29,602 nt of DNA from Pseudomonadota bacterium. Lineage in GTDB: Bacteria; Pseudomonadota; Gammaproteobacteria; Xanthomonadales; Xanthomonadaceae. The stretch spans positions 1 through 29,602 of the forward strand of contig JAEWZE010000291.1 in NCBI GenBank assembly GCA_023395465.1, given 5' to 3'. Position numbers and translations under genes: made by a program. Positions 1 to 7,892 of this stretch are shown in pieces. Position 1 is the stretch's first letter. Each line of letters opens with the position of its first letter. A model generated the notes under the pieces. That model was not told the origin of the DNA and searched no databases. It saw only the letters and a list, made by a program, of their open reading frames with translations.

Positions 1-936
1 GGTCCAGGGCTTGGGTTCGCTGTCGCGGGCCTGCTTGGCTTCCAGCAACGCCTGGGTCTGGGCGAGCGCCTGCTCGGGCGTGATGCGGCGCTTGCGCGCG
101 CGGCGGGGCGGTGCGGATGCGTCGTCCGCGCGAGTGCGACCTGCGCTGGCCTGGGTCCGGCCATCGCCGTCGCCGCGCTTCGCCGCGCCGTCGGCGGTCT
201 TGCGCGCGCTGCTGGCGCCGCCGCGCACGGTGCCGGCCTTCGTGTCCGGTGTGTGGTCGGTCCGCGTGTCCGCGGTTCTGGCGGGGGACTTCGAGGCCGT
301 CCTGCCGGCGACCCGGCTGGCGGACTTCACCGTGGCGTTTCCGCCGGCCTGCGTCGCGACCCGCGTGGTCGTGGTCGTCTTCGTCGCAGTTTTCGTCGAC
401 GCAGTCTTCTTCGTTGCCGACTTCTTCGCGGTCTTCTTCGTCGAAGCCTTCTTCGCAGTGGCGCTCTTCGACCCGGTCTTGTTCCCCGCAGCCTTCCTGG
501 TCGTGGCTCGCTTGGTGCCGCTGGCCGCCGCCTTGCGGGCTGGGGTCTTCGTCGCCTGTTTCGAGGCGCGCCCGGCGCCAGTGGATTTCTTCGCCGCCTT
601 CGCCGCAGACCTGCGCGCCGCGGCGTCGTCCCGCTCGACCTCGCGCAGCCGGGTCTCGAAGCGGTCCAGGATGTCGGCCATCAGATCGGCCTTGTCCTTG
701 CTGCGCTGGTTGGCGGCGCCGCTGCTGCCGCGCTTGCTGCCGGTGCTCGACCGGGAGGCCAGCTTCTGCCGGCGGACCAGGTCGCGCGCGCGGTCACGCG
801 CGGCGCGGGCACGGGTGACGCGGGCGGCCAGTGCCCGGCCGTCGAGCTGGCGCAGGCCGTTGATCCGGCTCTCGTCGTAGAGCGCCATCTCCTTCTGGTT
901 GAGCAGCTGGCTGGCCTTGGCGCGGGTGATCGGCAT
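1..936 (-). CDS. Lys/Ala-rich histone-H1-like protein, 3' end cut by window edge
   Basis: An open frame runs from ATG at 936 to the window edge without a stop (312 codons visible). A strong Shine-Dalgarno AGAGGAG lies at 944-950, 7 nt before the ATG. Residues 1-105 are compositionally normal, probably helical and charged, beginning MPITRAKASQLLNQKEMALY. From about residue 106 to 195 the protein becomes a low-complexity Lys/Ala/Thr tail with KKTAKKSATKK-type repeats like histone H1 or AlgP-type bacterial proteins. A Ser/Arg/Ala-rich stretch follows, then a more ordered segment (RITPEQALAQTQALLEAKQA) near the edge. The tail suggests nucleic-acid binding, but that is inference. I do not recognise the N-terminal domain. 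Repetitive KKxA tracts are prone to length variation between strains. Confidence 0.8.
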   Translation of the reverse strand, partial: MPITRAKASQLLNQKEMALYDESRINGLRQLDGRALAARVTRARAARDRARDLVRRQKLASRSSTGSKRGSSGAANQRSKDKADLMADILDRFETRLREVERDDAAARRSAAKAAKKSTGAGRASKQATKTPARKAAASGTKRATTRKAAGNKTGSKSATAKKASTKKTAKKSATKKTASTKTATKTTTTTRVATQAGGNATVKSASRVAGRTASKSPARTADTRTDHTPDTKAGTVRGGASSARKTADGAAKRGDGDGRTQASAGRTRADDASAPPRRARKRRITPEQALAQTQALLEAKQARDSEPKPWT

Positions 937-1024
937 CGTGCGACTCCTCTCGTGCGGACGTGCACGAGTGGATCACAGCCGATGTGCAGTCCAGGTCGAG
1001 GGTGGCGCGCGCGGACGCGCCGGC

Positions 1025-1660
1025 TCAGGCGCGCTGCGGCGAAGGCCAGGCGTTGACGATGGTGCAGAACAGCCTGGCGGTCTGCTGGGCGTCGTAGAGG
1101 GCCGAGTGCGCGTCCTCGCTGCTCCAGCCGAAGCCGGCGGCCTGCACCGCCCGCGCCAGCACGGTCTGCCCGTAGGCCACGCCGGCCAGGGTGACCGTGT
1201 CGAACACGCTGAAGGGATGGAACGGATTGCGCTTGTGGCCGGTGCGCGCGACCGCCGCATTGAGGAAGTTCAGGTCGAAGTGCGCGTTGTGCCCCACCAG
1301 GATCGCGCGCTGGCAGCCGTGCTTGCGTACCGCCGCGCGGACGCCCGCGAACACGTGGTCCAGCGCTTCGCGCTCGGGCTTGGCGAAGCGGAACGGATGG
1401 TCGATGTCGATCCCGGTGACTTCCAGCGACTGCGGGTCGATGTCGGTGCCGGGGGCGGGCACGACGTGTGCGCTGGTGGCCTCGCCGAGCACCAGCGCGC
1501 CGTGTTCGTCCACGTCCAGTGGGACCGCGGCGATCTCGAGCAGGGCGTGCCGGTTCCAGTCGAAGCCGCCGGTTTCCACGTCCACCACCACGGGCAGGTA
1601 GCCGCGGAATCGGCGGGTGAGCAGGCTGACGTTCGCGGCGGGCGCTGTGGCTTGGTCCAT
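1025..1660 (-). CDS. rnt: Ribonuclease T (3'-5' exoribonuclease, DEDDh family)
   Basis: RNase T trims 3' ends of tRNA and other stable RNAs as a homodimer in the cytoplasm. The 211-residue product matches the usual length (about 215). Exo motif I is VVVDVETGG with metal ligands D27 and E29. Motif II is HNAHFDLNFL. Motif III is EDAHSALYDAQQT, with the H-x4-D of the DEDDh subclass. The RNase T-specific FHPFSVFDTVTLAG stretch lies between motifs II and III. ATG at 1660 is preferred over an in-frame TTG at 1666; an AGG lies about 9 nt upstream, so the ribosome site is weak either way. The gene stands alone, 88 nt before the Lys-rich gene in the same direction. The family call is firm. Confidence 0.95.
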   Translation of the reverse strand: MDQATAPAANVSLLTRRFRGYLPVVVDVETGGFDWNRHALLEIAAVPLDVDEHGALVLGEATSAHVVPAPGTDIDPQSLEVTGIDIDHPFRFAKPEREALDHVFAGVRAAVRKHGCQRAILVGHNAHFDLNFLNAAVARTGHKRNPFHPFSVFDTVTLAGVAYGQTVLARAVQAAGFGWSSEDAHSALYDAQQTARLFCTIVNAWPSPQRA

Positions 1661-1880
1661 GCGCAAAGCCTAGCAGAGCGCGCTGACGTGCCGTGCCTGG
1701 CGTGGCTGCGATCCTGCGGGCAACCGCGCGCGTTTGCCCGACATGACGGCGATGGACGGCTGTCATACGCAGCGGCAGCTCGATGTGCGCGATGCAGCGG
1801 AACGGTGCAGGCCGGACGCGTCGGCTGGAACCCGATACCGCATGCGCAGCGATCGCGCAGCGGGTTGGCGCTCGACGCGC

Positions 1881-1910
1881 CGCGACCGCAACCCGGTCAG
1901 GCCGGTCGCG
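1881..1910 (-). terminator. Hairpin overlapping the 3' end of bufC
   Basis: Perfect 8-bp arms CGCGACCG (1881-1888) and CGGTCGCG (1903-1910) enclose a 14-nt loop that contains the bufC stop codon (1897-1899). There is no U-tract, so it is at best a stability or pausing hairpin at the end of the bufferin operon. The 1661-1880 interval between here and rnt shows no other gene that I can support. Confidence 0.3.
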
Positions 1911-2667
1911 AGCCGCAGATCGTGCCTTCGGCCGCCATCCGTGCAAGCAGGACCGCGCCCTCGGCGAGCAGGGCGTCGGGGTCGTCGGCCCCGGCTTCGT
2001 CCGCCAGGGCCAGCAGGCAGTCGCGGCCGGCCCGGTTGCCTGGGGCCAGCAGTTCGAGCAGACGGAACGCGAGCGGCGACAGCTCGGCGAAGCGCACCTC
2101 GCCGTCGACATCGCGGCGCACCAGCAGCAGGGTCGGCGCGTCGGGCGGTTGCGCCGGCTGGTAGTCGGGGCCGAGCCGATGCACCGGCCAGCGGTAGGCG
2201 AGCGCCCAGGCCAGCGGCGAGAGCACCGGCGCGGCGTCGAGCAGCGCGGGGCCGTCGATGTCGCGCCGCTCCGCATCCGGCGGAACCGCGGCATCGGAGA
2301 TCTGCAGGGCCAGTTCGACCCATTCGTAGTGCGCGAGCTCTGCCAGCCAGGGCGGCAGGTCCGGATCCGGCGCGTCCTCCAGCCAGCGCACGAACTCGCG
2401 ACCGATCTCGGTGAACAGCGGCGTGCGGCAGCGGTGGCCGGCGTAGAAGGCGCGGACCAGTCCGTGCCAGCGGTCGTCGGGCAGGGTGGCGCGGATCACC
2501 GGGAAGTTGCCGGCCAGCAGCGACTGCAGGTTGTTGTAGAGCAGTCGCCCGTACAGTGCCAGGCGCTCGGCCCGGATGCCCTCGGGCGGCGCGGCGCGCG
2601 GGTCGCGCAGATGTCGCGACAGCGCCATCTGCTGCGCACGCAGCGACGGGGCCGTGGCCTCAGCCAT
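1897..2667 (-). CDS. bufC: BufC/HvfC-type DUF2063 partner protein of MNIO enzyme
   Basis: This is a 256-residue DUF2063 protein ('putative DNA-binding domain', in fact the precursor-recognition partner of DUF692/MNIO enzymes). The N-terminal domain carries the family hallmark ALYGRLLYNNLQSLLAGNFP (about residues 37-56), then FYAGHRCRTPLFTEIGREFV. A C-terminal winged-helix-like region (about 170-250) holds LLLVRRDVDGEVRFAELSP. ATG at 2667 overlaps the end of bufB by 8 nt, which indicates translational coupling; the frame is open further upstream but that part only shadows bufB. In characterised systems the partner binds the precursor and presents it to the MNIO iron enzyme. The family call is strong; the substrate is inferred from the neighbouring gene. 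Confidence 0.9.
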   Translation of the reverse strand: MAEATAPSLRAQQMALSRHLRDPRAAPPEGIRAERLALYGRLLYNNLQSLLAGNFPVIRATLPDDRWHGLVRAFYAGHRCRTPLFTEIGREFVRWLEDAPDPDLPPWLAELAHYEWVELALQISDAAVPPDAERRDIDGPALLDAAPVLSPLAWALAYRWPVHRLGPDYQPAQPPDAPTLLLVRRDVDGEVRFAELSPLAFRLLELLAPGNRAGRDCLLALADEAGADDPDALLAEGAVLLARMAAEGTICGSRPA

Positions 2668-3532
2668 GTGCCGGCACTGCGGCGGGCAGGGCGGCGCCGC
2701 GCTGGAGCGCGCGGATGGTGGCCACTTCGTCGAGCAATTCGTCGAACGGCGGGAAGTCGAAGTCGCGCTCGAGCAGGGTCGGCCGCACGCCGTGCAGGCG
2801 GTAGGCATCGGCCAGCAGCGTCCACACGTCGGGGAGTACGGCCGCGCCGTGGGTGTCGACCTTGAGGTCGGGTGCCTCGTCGTGGTGGCCGGCGACGTGG
2901 TAGCACACGATCCGCTCCGAGGGCATGCGCGCGAGGAACGTGGCGGCGTCGTAGCGATGGTTGACCGCGTTGACCAGGACGTTGTTGACGTCCAGCAACA
3001 GGTCGCAGCCGGCGCGGTCGAGGACCGCATTGATGAACTCCGCCTCGTCCAGCGCCTGCGAGGCGGTGGTGGGCAGGGCGGCGTAGTAGCTCACATTCTC
3101 GATGGCGATCCTGCGCCCCAGGATGTCCTGCGACCGGCGGATCCGCGCGGCGACGTAGTCCACCGCCTCCTCGGTGAACGGCAGCGGCAGCAGGTCGTAG
3201 AGCTGGCCGTCGTCGCTGCACCAGCTCAGGTGCTCGCTGTACAGCGGCACGCGATGGCGTTCGAGGAAACGGCCGACCCGCGCGAGGAAGGTCTCGTCCA
3301 GCGGCGCGGGACCGCCCAGCGACAGCGACAGCCCATGGCAGGTGAGCGGGTGCCGCTCGGCCAGCGCCTCGAAGGCCGCGCCGAGCCGGCCGCCGACCCC
3401 GATCCAGTTTTCCGGCGCGCATTCCAGGAAGTCGAAAGCCGACGGTTCCGCGGCCTGCAGCGCGGACAGCAGTCCACGCCGCAGGCCCAGGCCCGCGCTC
3501 CGGTCAGCCAGCGGTTGCGGCGGAAGCGGCAT
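2660..3532 (-). CDS. bufB: BufB/HvfB-type multinuclear non-heme iron oxidase (MNIO, DUF692)
   Basis: This 290-residue DUF692 (MNIO) enzyme has a TIM-barrel that binds two or three irons. Family motifs in order are AGLGLRRGLL (12-21), FLECAPENW (35-43), HGLSLSLGG, LYSEHLSW, AIENVSYY, DLLLDVNNVLVNAVNH and YHVAGHHD; their His/Asp/Glu residues are the usual metal ligands. MNIO enzymes oxidise precursor cysteines. On EGKCG-type precursors (HvfA, bufferins) the reported product is a 5-thiooxazole. The gene lies 18 nt after the precursor gene and overlaps bufC by 8 nt, giving the canonical A-B-C operon. The substrate is inferred to be the adjacent EGKCG protein. Confidence 0.93.
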   Translation of the reverse strand: MPLPPQPLADRSAGLGLRRGLLSALQAAEPSAFDFLECAPENWIGVGGRLGAAFEALAERHPLTCHGLSLSLGGPAPLDETFLARVGRFLERHRVPLYSEHLSWCSDDGQLYDLLPLPFTEEAVDYVAARIRRSQDILGRRIAIENVSYYAALPTTASQALDEAEFINAVLDRAGCDLLLDVNNVLVNAVNHRYDAATFLARMPSERIVCYHVAGHHDEAPDLKVDTHGAAVLPDVWTLLADAYRLHGVRPTLLERDFDFPPFDELLDEVATIRALQRGAALPAAVPAHG

Positions 3533-3550
3533 GCCCGGACGGGTGGCCGG

Positions 3551-3973
3551 TCAGGCCATGCCGCCGCACTTGCCCTCGCCGCACTTGCCTTCCATGTCGG
3601 CCTTGCCGGCCGCGGTGTGCGCCTCGTGCTCGGCCTTGTCGACGAAGCCGTCGGCATTGGTGTCCATCGCCACGAAGTCCTCGCCGTCCTCGGGATGCAG
3701 GGCCTCGAACTCGGCGCGGGAGACCCGGCCGTCCTTGTCGGTATCGACCCGGTCGATGCCGCACTTGCCCTCGCCGGCCTTGGCGTCGGTCTTGGCCTTG
3801 TCGCCGCCGCAGCTGCCCTCGGCCGCCTTGGCGGAGTCGGTGGCCTGCGGCCCGCCGGCCATGTAGCCCTGTGCGAGCGGGGTGATCGCGAAGCTGGAGC
3901 CGGACAGCAGCAGGCCGCCGGCGAGGGCGGTGCCGAGGCTGACCAGGGCGGGCTTCTTGCTGGAATGCGTCAT
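3551..3973 (-). CDS. bufA: Bufferin-like RiPP precursor with EGKCG motifs and an EF-hand pair
   Basis: The 140-residue exported precursor has a Sec signal peptide at about 1-29 (KK then ALVSLGTALAGGLLL, cleavage near SSFA). All four cysteines are in EG[K/S]CG motifs: C55 (EGSCG), C71 (EGKCG), C131 and C136 (tandem EGKCGEGKCG at the C-terminus). Between C71 and C131 lie two canonical EF-hand loops: D77-D79-D81-G82-E88 and D104-N106-D108-G109-E115. EGKCG cysteines are known targets of MNIO enzymes, and bufferins are periplasmic metal (copper) buffers. The EF-hands add a predicted Ca2+-binding module. ATG at 3971-3973 has a strong AGAGGAG (3981-3987) 7 nt upstream. Metal specificity is not visible in the sequence; the first motif (Ser for Lys) may be modified poorly. 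Confidence 0.9.
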   Translation of the reverse strand: MTHSSKKPALVSLGTALAGGLLLSGSSFAITPLAQGYMAGGPQATDSAKAAEGSCGGDKAKTDAKAGEGKCGIDRVDTDKDGRVSRAEFEALHPEDGEDFVAMDTNADGFVDKAEHEAHTAAGKADMEGKCGEGKCGGMA

Positions 3974-4133
3974 GGTGGAGCTCCTCTGGGGACGGATGCG
4001 CCCGCCCTGCGACTGGCGGGAGTCGGGAGGGAGGGTCGATCGCGTCGGCCATCGGCGGCATGGTGCAACCGCGTCATGGGTCCCGCGTCCGGCGGCCCGG
4101 TCGGCCCCTCTCCGGTCGGGGAGTGTGGGCGCG

Positions 4134-4150
4134 CCCGCATTAAGCGCGGG
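4134..4150. promoter_or_regulatory. Small inverted repeat between phoU and bufA
   Basis: CCCGC (4134-4138) and GCGGG (4146-4150) flank an AT-containing 7-nt centre. It lies 68 nt after the phoU stop and 161 nt before the bufA start, so it could be a weak phoU terminator or an operator for the bufferin operon. No ECF-type GTAACC/CGAA pair and no Pho box was found in 3974-4218. Confidence 0.25.
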
Positions 4151-4218
4151 TTAGCCGCCGCGCCGGGGGACCGAGCAGGCCAGGCGGGGAGCTGGGCCGC
4201 AGGCGGTCCGGCCGCGGC

Positions 4219-4923
4219 TCAGGTAGCCACGCTGGTCTCGTCGCGCTTCTCGCGCGGCGGAAGGGCGTCGTCGCCGTGGACCAGGAACCAGATGTTCTCG
4301 GCGATGTTCGTGGCGTGGTCGCCGACCCGCTCGAGGTTCTTGGCCATGAACAGCAGGTGGGTGCACGGCGTGATCGCGCGCGCATCCTCCATCATGTAGG
4401 TCAGCAGTTCGCGGAACAGGCCGGTGTGCAGGCTGTCGACCTCCGCATCCTGCGCACGCACGCGCTGCGCGGCCTCCGCGTCGTTGGCGACGAACGCCGC
4501 CAGCACGTCGCGCACCTGTCGGACCACGCGCTGGCCGAGCACGTTGAGGCCGCGCGTATGCGGCAGCGGCGGCGCGGCGTTGAGCGCGGTCGAGCGCTTG
4601 GCCACGTTGGCCGCGTAGTCGCCGATGCGTTCGATGTCCGAGGCGATGCGCAGCGCCGACAGGATTTCGCGCAGGTCGCGCGCCATTGGCCCGCGCAGCG
4701 CGAGGCGCATGACGTCATGGCTGATCTCCTGCTCCAGCACGTCGATGGCCTCGTCGTTGGCGACGATGCGCGCGGCGGCCTTGTCGTCGCGGCGCTCGAC
4801 GACGTCCAGCGCCGCCTCCAGCTGCGCCACAGACATCTCGCCCATGCGCAGGATCTCGCCGATCAGCCGCTGGCGCTCTTCGTCGTAGCTGCGGACGATG
4901 TGGTCGTGGGGATGGGTGCTCAT
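4219..4923 (-). CDS. phoU: Phosphate signalling protein PhoU
   Basis: This 234-residue all-helical regulator links the PstSCAB transporter to the PhoR kinase and keeps the Pho regulon off when phosphate is plentiful. The two tandem PhoU domains each carry the metal-binding signature: SDIERIGDYAANVAKR in the first half and NLERVGDHATNIAENIWFLV in the second. It is the last gene of pst, 115 nt after pstB; that gap shows no promoter that I can support. phoB and phoR are not in the window. Confidence 0.97.
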   Translation of the reverse strand: MSTHPHDHIVRSYDEERQRLIGEILRMGEMSVAQLEAALDVVERRDDKAAARIVANDEAIDVLEQEISHDVMRLALRGPMARDLREILSALRIASDIERIGDYAANVAKRSTALNAAPPLPHTRGLNVLGQRVVRQVRDVLAAFVANDAEAAQRVRAQDAEVDSLHTGLFRELLTYMMEDARAITPCTHLLFMAKNLERVGDHATNIAENIWFLVHGDDALPPREKRDETSVAT

Positions 4924-5038
4924 GGTGGTGTCGGTTCCGGTAGGCGGCCTGGACGCACTCGTCCGTGGCGCAGCAGGGGAGGTTCGGGATGGACCCGGGC
5001 CGGCAGTCCGCGCGGCGGCGCCGCGCAGCCGACCGGCC

Positions 5039-5896
5039 TCAGCCGAAGCGCCCGGTGATGTAGTCCTCGGTCTGCTGCTTCGAGGGATTGGAGAAGATCG
5101 TCTCGGTGGTGTCGTGCTCGATCAGGTCGCCCAGGTACATGAAGGCGGTGTAGTCGGACACGCGCGCGGCCTGCTGCATGTTGTGGGTGACGATGACGAT
5201 GGTGTAGTCGAGCTTGAGTTCCTCGATCAACTGCTCGATGCGGCTGGTCGAGATCGGATCCAGCGCCGAGGTCGGCTCGTCGAGCAGCAGCACGTCGGGG
5301 CGCAACGCCACCGCGCGGGCGATGCACAGGCGCTGCTGCTGGCCACCGGACAGGCCCAGCGCGCTCTGGCCGAGCTTGTCCTTGACCTCGTCCCACAGCG
5401 CGCCCTGGCGCAGCGCCTGCTCGACGCGCTCGTCGAGCTGCTTCTTCGAGAGCTTCTCATGATGGCGGATGGCGTAGGCGACGTTCTCGTAGATCGTCAT
5501 CGGGAACGGCACCGGCTTCTGGAACACCATGCCGACCTTGCTGCGCAGGCGGTTCATCGGGTACCTGGGCGAGAGGATGTCCTCGCCGTCGAGCATGATC
5601 TGGCCGCTGGCGCGCAGCTTCGGGTACAGCGAGTAGATGCGGTTGAAGATGCGCAGCAGGGTCGACTTGCCGCAGCCCGAGGGGCCGATCAGCGCGGTCA
5701 CGCGCTTTTCGGGGATCTCCAGGTTGATGTTCTTGAGCGCATGGAACTTGTCGTAGTGGAAGTCCAGGCCATTGACCGCGATCTTGGTCGGCATCGGCGC
5801 CAGCGCCCCGCGCTGGGGGGCGGCGAGGTGGATGCGCTGCGGGGACGCGGCGGAAGCGAGCTCGTTCATGGACGGGTCCAGGGAAAGGTCAGTCAT
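5039..5896 (-). CDS. pstB: Phosphate ABC transporter ATPase PstB
   Basis: ATP-hydrolysing subunit of the high-affinity phosphate importer, on the cytoplasmic face with PstC and PstA. Walker A is GPSGCGKST (71-79), the Q-loop glutamine is in VFQKPVPFPM (Q126), the signature is LSGGQ (182-186), Walker B is VLLLDE (202-207) followed by PTSALDP, and the H-loop is VTHN. MVFQKPVPFPMTIYENV is typical of PstB. ATG at 5896 overlaps the 3' end of pstA by 8 nt, supporting the long start. About 35 residues precede the usual PstB N-terminus, so translation could instead start at an internal ATG (Met10 or Met35). Confidence 0.97.
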   Translation of the reverse strand: MTDLSLDPSMNELASAASPQRIHLAAPQRGALAPMPTKIAVNGLDFHYDKFHALKNINLEIPEKRVTALIGPSGCGKSTLLRIFNRIYSLYPKLRASGQIMLDGEDILSPRYPMNRLRSKVGMVFQKPVPFPMTIYENVAYAIRHHEKLSKKQLDERVEQALRQGALWDEVKDKLGQSALGLSGGQQQRLCIARAVALRPDVLLLDEPTSALDPISTSRIEQLIEELKLDYTIVIVTHNMQQAARVSDYTAFMYLGDLIEHDTTETIFSNPSKQQTEDYITGRFG

Positions 5897-6773
5897 TGGA
5901 GATCCTGTTGCGCAGCAGGAGCGCGCGCGCGGACAGGCTGACCAGCAGCACGAACACGGTCAGCACGAAGGCGCCGGCCCAGGCCAGCTGCTGCCAGGAT
6001 TCGTAGGGGCTGCCGGCGTACTGGTACATCACCACCGGTACGCTGGCCATCGGCTGCAGCACGTTGGAGTTCCAGTACTGGTTGCCGAAGGCGGTGAACA
6101 GCAGCGGCGCGGTTTCGCCGGAGATGCGCGCGAGCGACAGCAGGATGCCGGTGACGATGCCGGCCGACGCGCTGCGGTAGAGCACCTGCACGATCACCTT
6201 CCACTGCGGGACGCCCAGCGACAGCGCCGCCTCGCGCATCTGCACCGGCACCAGCTGCAACATCTCGTCGGTGGTACGCACCACCACCGGCAGCACGATG
6301 AAGGCCAGCGCGATGGCGCCGGCCAGGGCCGAGAACCGCCCGCCGGTCTGCATCACCACCAGGGTGTAGACGAACAGGCCGAGCACGATCGACGGCGCCG
6401 ACAGCAGGATGTCGTTGACGAAGCGCACCACGGTGCCGGTCTTGCGCGCCCTGCCGTACTCCGACAGCCAGGTGCCGGCGGCCACGCCCAGCGGCGTGCC
6501 GATGCCGATCGCCAGCGCGCACATCACCGCGCTGCCGAAGAAGGCGTTGAGCAGGCCGCCTTCCTGCATCGGCGGCGGGGTCATCTGGGTGAACAGCGCC
6601 CAGTTGATGCCGCCGATGGCCTTGCTGGCCAGGGTCCACAAGATCCAGCCGAGGAAGAACAGGCCGAAGCAGGCGGTGAGGATGCCCAGCGCGATCGCCA
6701 GGGCGTTGGTGAGGCGACGCCGGGTGTACAGGCGGTCGGCGACGGCGAGTTCGCGGGCGGTCACGGTAGACAT
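5889..6773 (-). CDS. pstA: Phosphate ABC transporter permease PstA
   Basis: This 294-residue inner-membrane permease forms the phosphate channel with PstC. A first membrane segment lies at about 24-49 (ALAIALGILTACFGLFFLGW), a periplasmic loop follows, then the BPD_transp_1 domain with five further segments. The EAA loop is MREAALSLGVPQWKVIVQVL and the family motif is LSLARISGETAPLL. The start ATG shares one base with the pstC stop (TGATG at 6773), and the 3' end overlaps pstB by 8 nt, so C-A-B are translationally coupled. Confidence 0.96.
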   Translation of the reverse strand: MSTVTARELAVADRLYTRRRLTNALAIALGILTACFGLFFLGWILWTLASKAIGGINWALFTQMTPPPMQEGGLLNAFFGSAVMCALAIGIGTPLGVAAGTWLSEYGRARKTGTVVRFVNDILLSAPSIVLGLFVYTLVVMQTGGRFSALAGAIALAFIVLPVVVRTTDEMLQLVPVQMREAALSLGVPQWKVIVQVLYRSASAGIVTGILLSLARISGETAPLLFTAFGNQYWNSNVLQPMASVPVVMYQYAGSPYESWQQLAWAGAFVLTVFVLLVSLSARALLLRNRISND

Positions 6774-7747
6774 CAGTTGCCCTCCCTGCGCGCCAGCTGC
6801 ATCAGCATGAAGCGCGCGATCGCCAGCACCACGAAGGTGACCACGAACAGCACGAAGCCAAGCAGCAGCAGGGCGGAGCGGTAGGTCTCGGTGGCTTCGC
6901 CGAAGTCGTTGGCGATGAGCGCGGCGATGGTGGTGCCGGGTTCGAGCAGCGAGGCCGACAGGCGCACCGAGTTGCCGACCACGAAGGCCACGGCCATGGT
7001 CTCACCGAGCGCGCGGCCGAGGCCGAGGAAGATGCCGCCGATCACCGCCGAGCGGGTATAGGGCAGGACGATGTCCCAGCTGACTTCCCACTTGGTGGAG
7101 CCCAGCGCGTAGGCCGACTCCTTCAGCCGGGTCGGTACGGTGAGGAACACCTCGCGCATCACCGAGGAGATGAAAGGGATCACCATGATCGCCAGCACGA
7201 AGCCGGCGGTGAGCATGCCGATGCCAAGCGGCGGGCCGCGGAACAGCACGCCGATGCCCGGCAGCGTGCCGAGGTGCTCGTTGAGCCAGGGCGTGACGTG
7301 CTCGGTCATCACCGGCACCAGCACGAACAGGCCCCACATGCCGTAGATGATCGAGGGAATGCCGGCCAGCAGCTCGATGGCCGTGCCGACGGGTCCGCGC
7401 AGCCAGCGCGGCGCGACCTCGGTGAGGAAAAACGCGATGCCGAAGCTCACCGGCACCGCGATGATCATGGCGATGACCGCGGTGACGATGGTGCCGTAGA
7501 TCGGCACCAGTGCGCCGTACTTGTTCTCGACCGGGTTCCACTCGGCCGAGAAGAAGAAGCTCAATCCCTGCGAAGCCAGTGCGTCGCGCCCGCCCCACAG
7601 CATCGACAGCGCGGCGCCGGCCAGCGCCACCAGCACGAACGCCACCGTACCGGCCAGCAGCCATCGGAAGACGCGATCGTTGCGCGCGTCCCGGAGGTCT
7701 CGAGCGGTGCCGGCGGAGGCGGGGAGGGCGATGGCGTTCATGTGCAT
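6773..7747 (-). CDS. pstC: Phosphate ABC transporter permease PstC
   Basis: This 324-residue inner-membrane permease is the partner of PstA. Six membrane segments are visible, the first at about 29-51 (WLLAGTVAFVLVALAGAALSML). The PstC hallmark GIPSIIYGMWGLFVLVP, the EAA loop (PTRLKESAYALGSTKWEVSWDIVLP) and GLGRALGETMAVAFV are present. Two in-frame ATGs (7747 and 7741) are possible; neither has a clear Shine-Dalgarno site. A 145-nt gap with a long hairpin separates it from pstS. Confidence 0.96.
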   Translation of the reverse strand: MHMNAIALPASAGTARDLRDARNDRVFRWLLAGTVAFVLVALAGAALSMLWGGRDALASQGLSFFFSAEWNPVENKYGALVPIYGTIVTAVIAMIIAVPVSFGIAFFLTEVAPRWLRGPVGTAIELLAGIPSIIYGMWGLFVLVPVMTEHVTPWLNEHLGTLPGIGVLFRGPPLGIGMLTAGFVLAIMVIPFISSVMREVFLTVPTRLKESAYALGSTKWEVSWDIVLPYTRSAVIGGIFLGLGRALGETMAVAFVVGNSVRLSASLLEPGTTIAALIANDFGEATETYRSALLLLGFVLFVVTFVVLAIARFMLMQLARREGN

Positions 7748-7763
7748 CCGGGAGAAGATGTGT

Positions 7764-7854
7764 CGTCATGCCCGCGTAGACGGGGCTCCAGGATCCTGGC
7801 GGGCCCGGGGAGGGTCGGGGGCCAGGACGCTGGATCCCCGCCTGCGCGAGGACG
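7764..7854. repeat. Imperfect long inverted repeat in the pstS-pstC gap
   Basis: The left arm (7764 to about 7791, starting CGTCATGCCCGCG) is imperfectly complementary to the right arm (7830-7854, CTGGATCCCCGCC...GAGGACG). The CGTCATxCCCGCG...CTGGATCCCCGCC form resembles the dispersed 'CGTCATTCCCGCG' hairpin repeats found between genes in many proteobacteria, though copy number cannot be judged from one window. In the mRNA it would form a long stem-loop just after pstS, a position suited to protecting the pstS message from 3' decay or to reducing read-through into pstC. Confidence 0.7.
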
Positions 7855-7892
7855 TTGCGACGTCGGCCGCGCGCGCTGCGCGGCCTGCCGCG

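Noticed and set aside
1735..1790. Pho box in the gap between bufC and rnt
   Set aside because: Single CTGTCAT and CGTCAT half-sites occur, but no partner at the 11-nt period.
681..2294. Minus-strand frame of 537 codons across rnt and bufC
   Set aside because: Arg/Pro-rich shadow running through two real genes in another frame.
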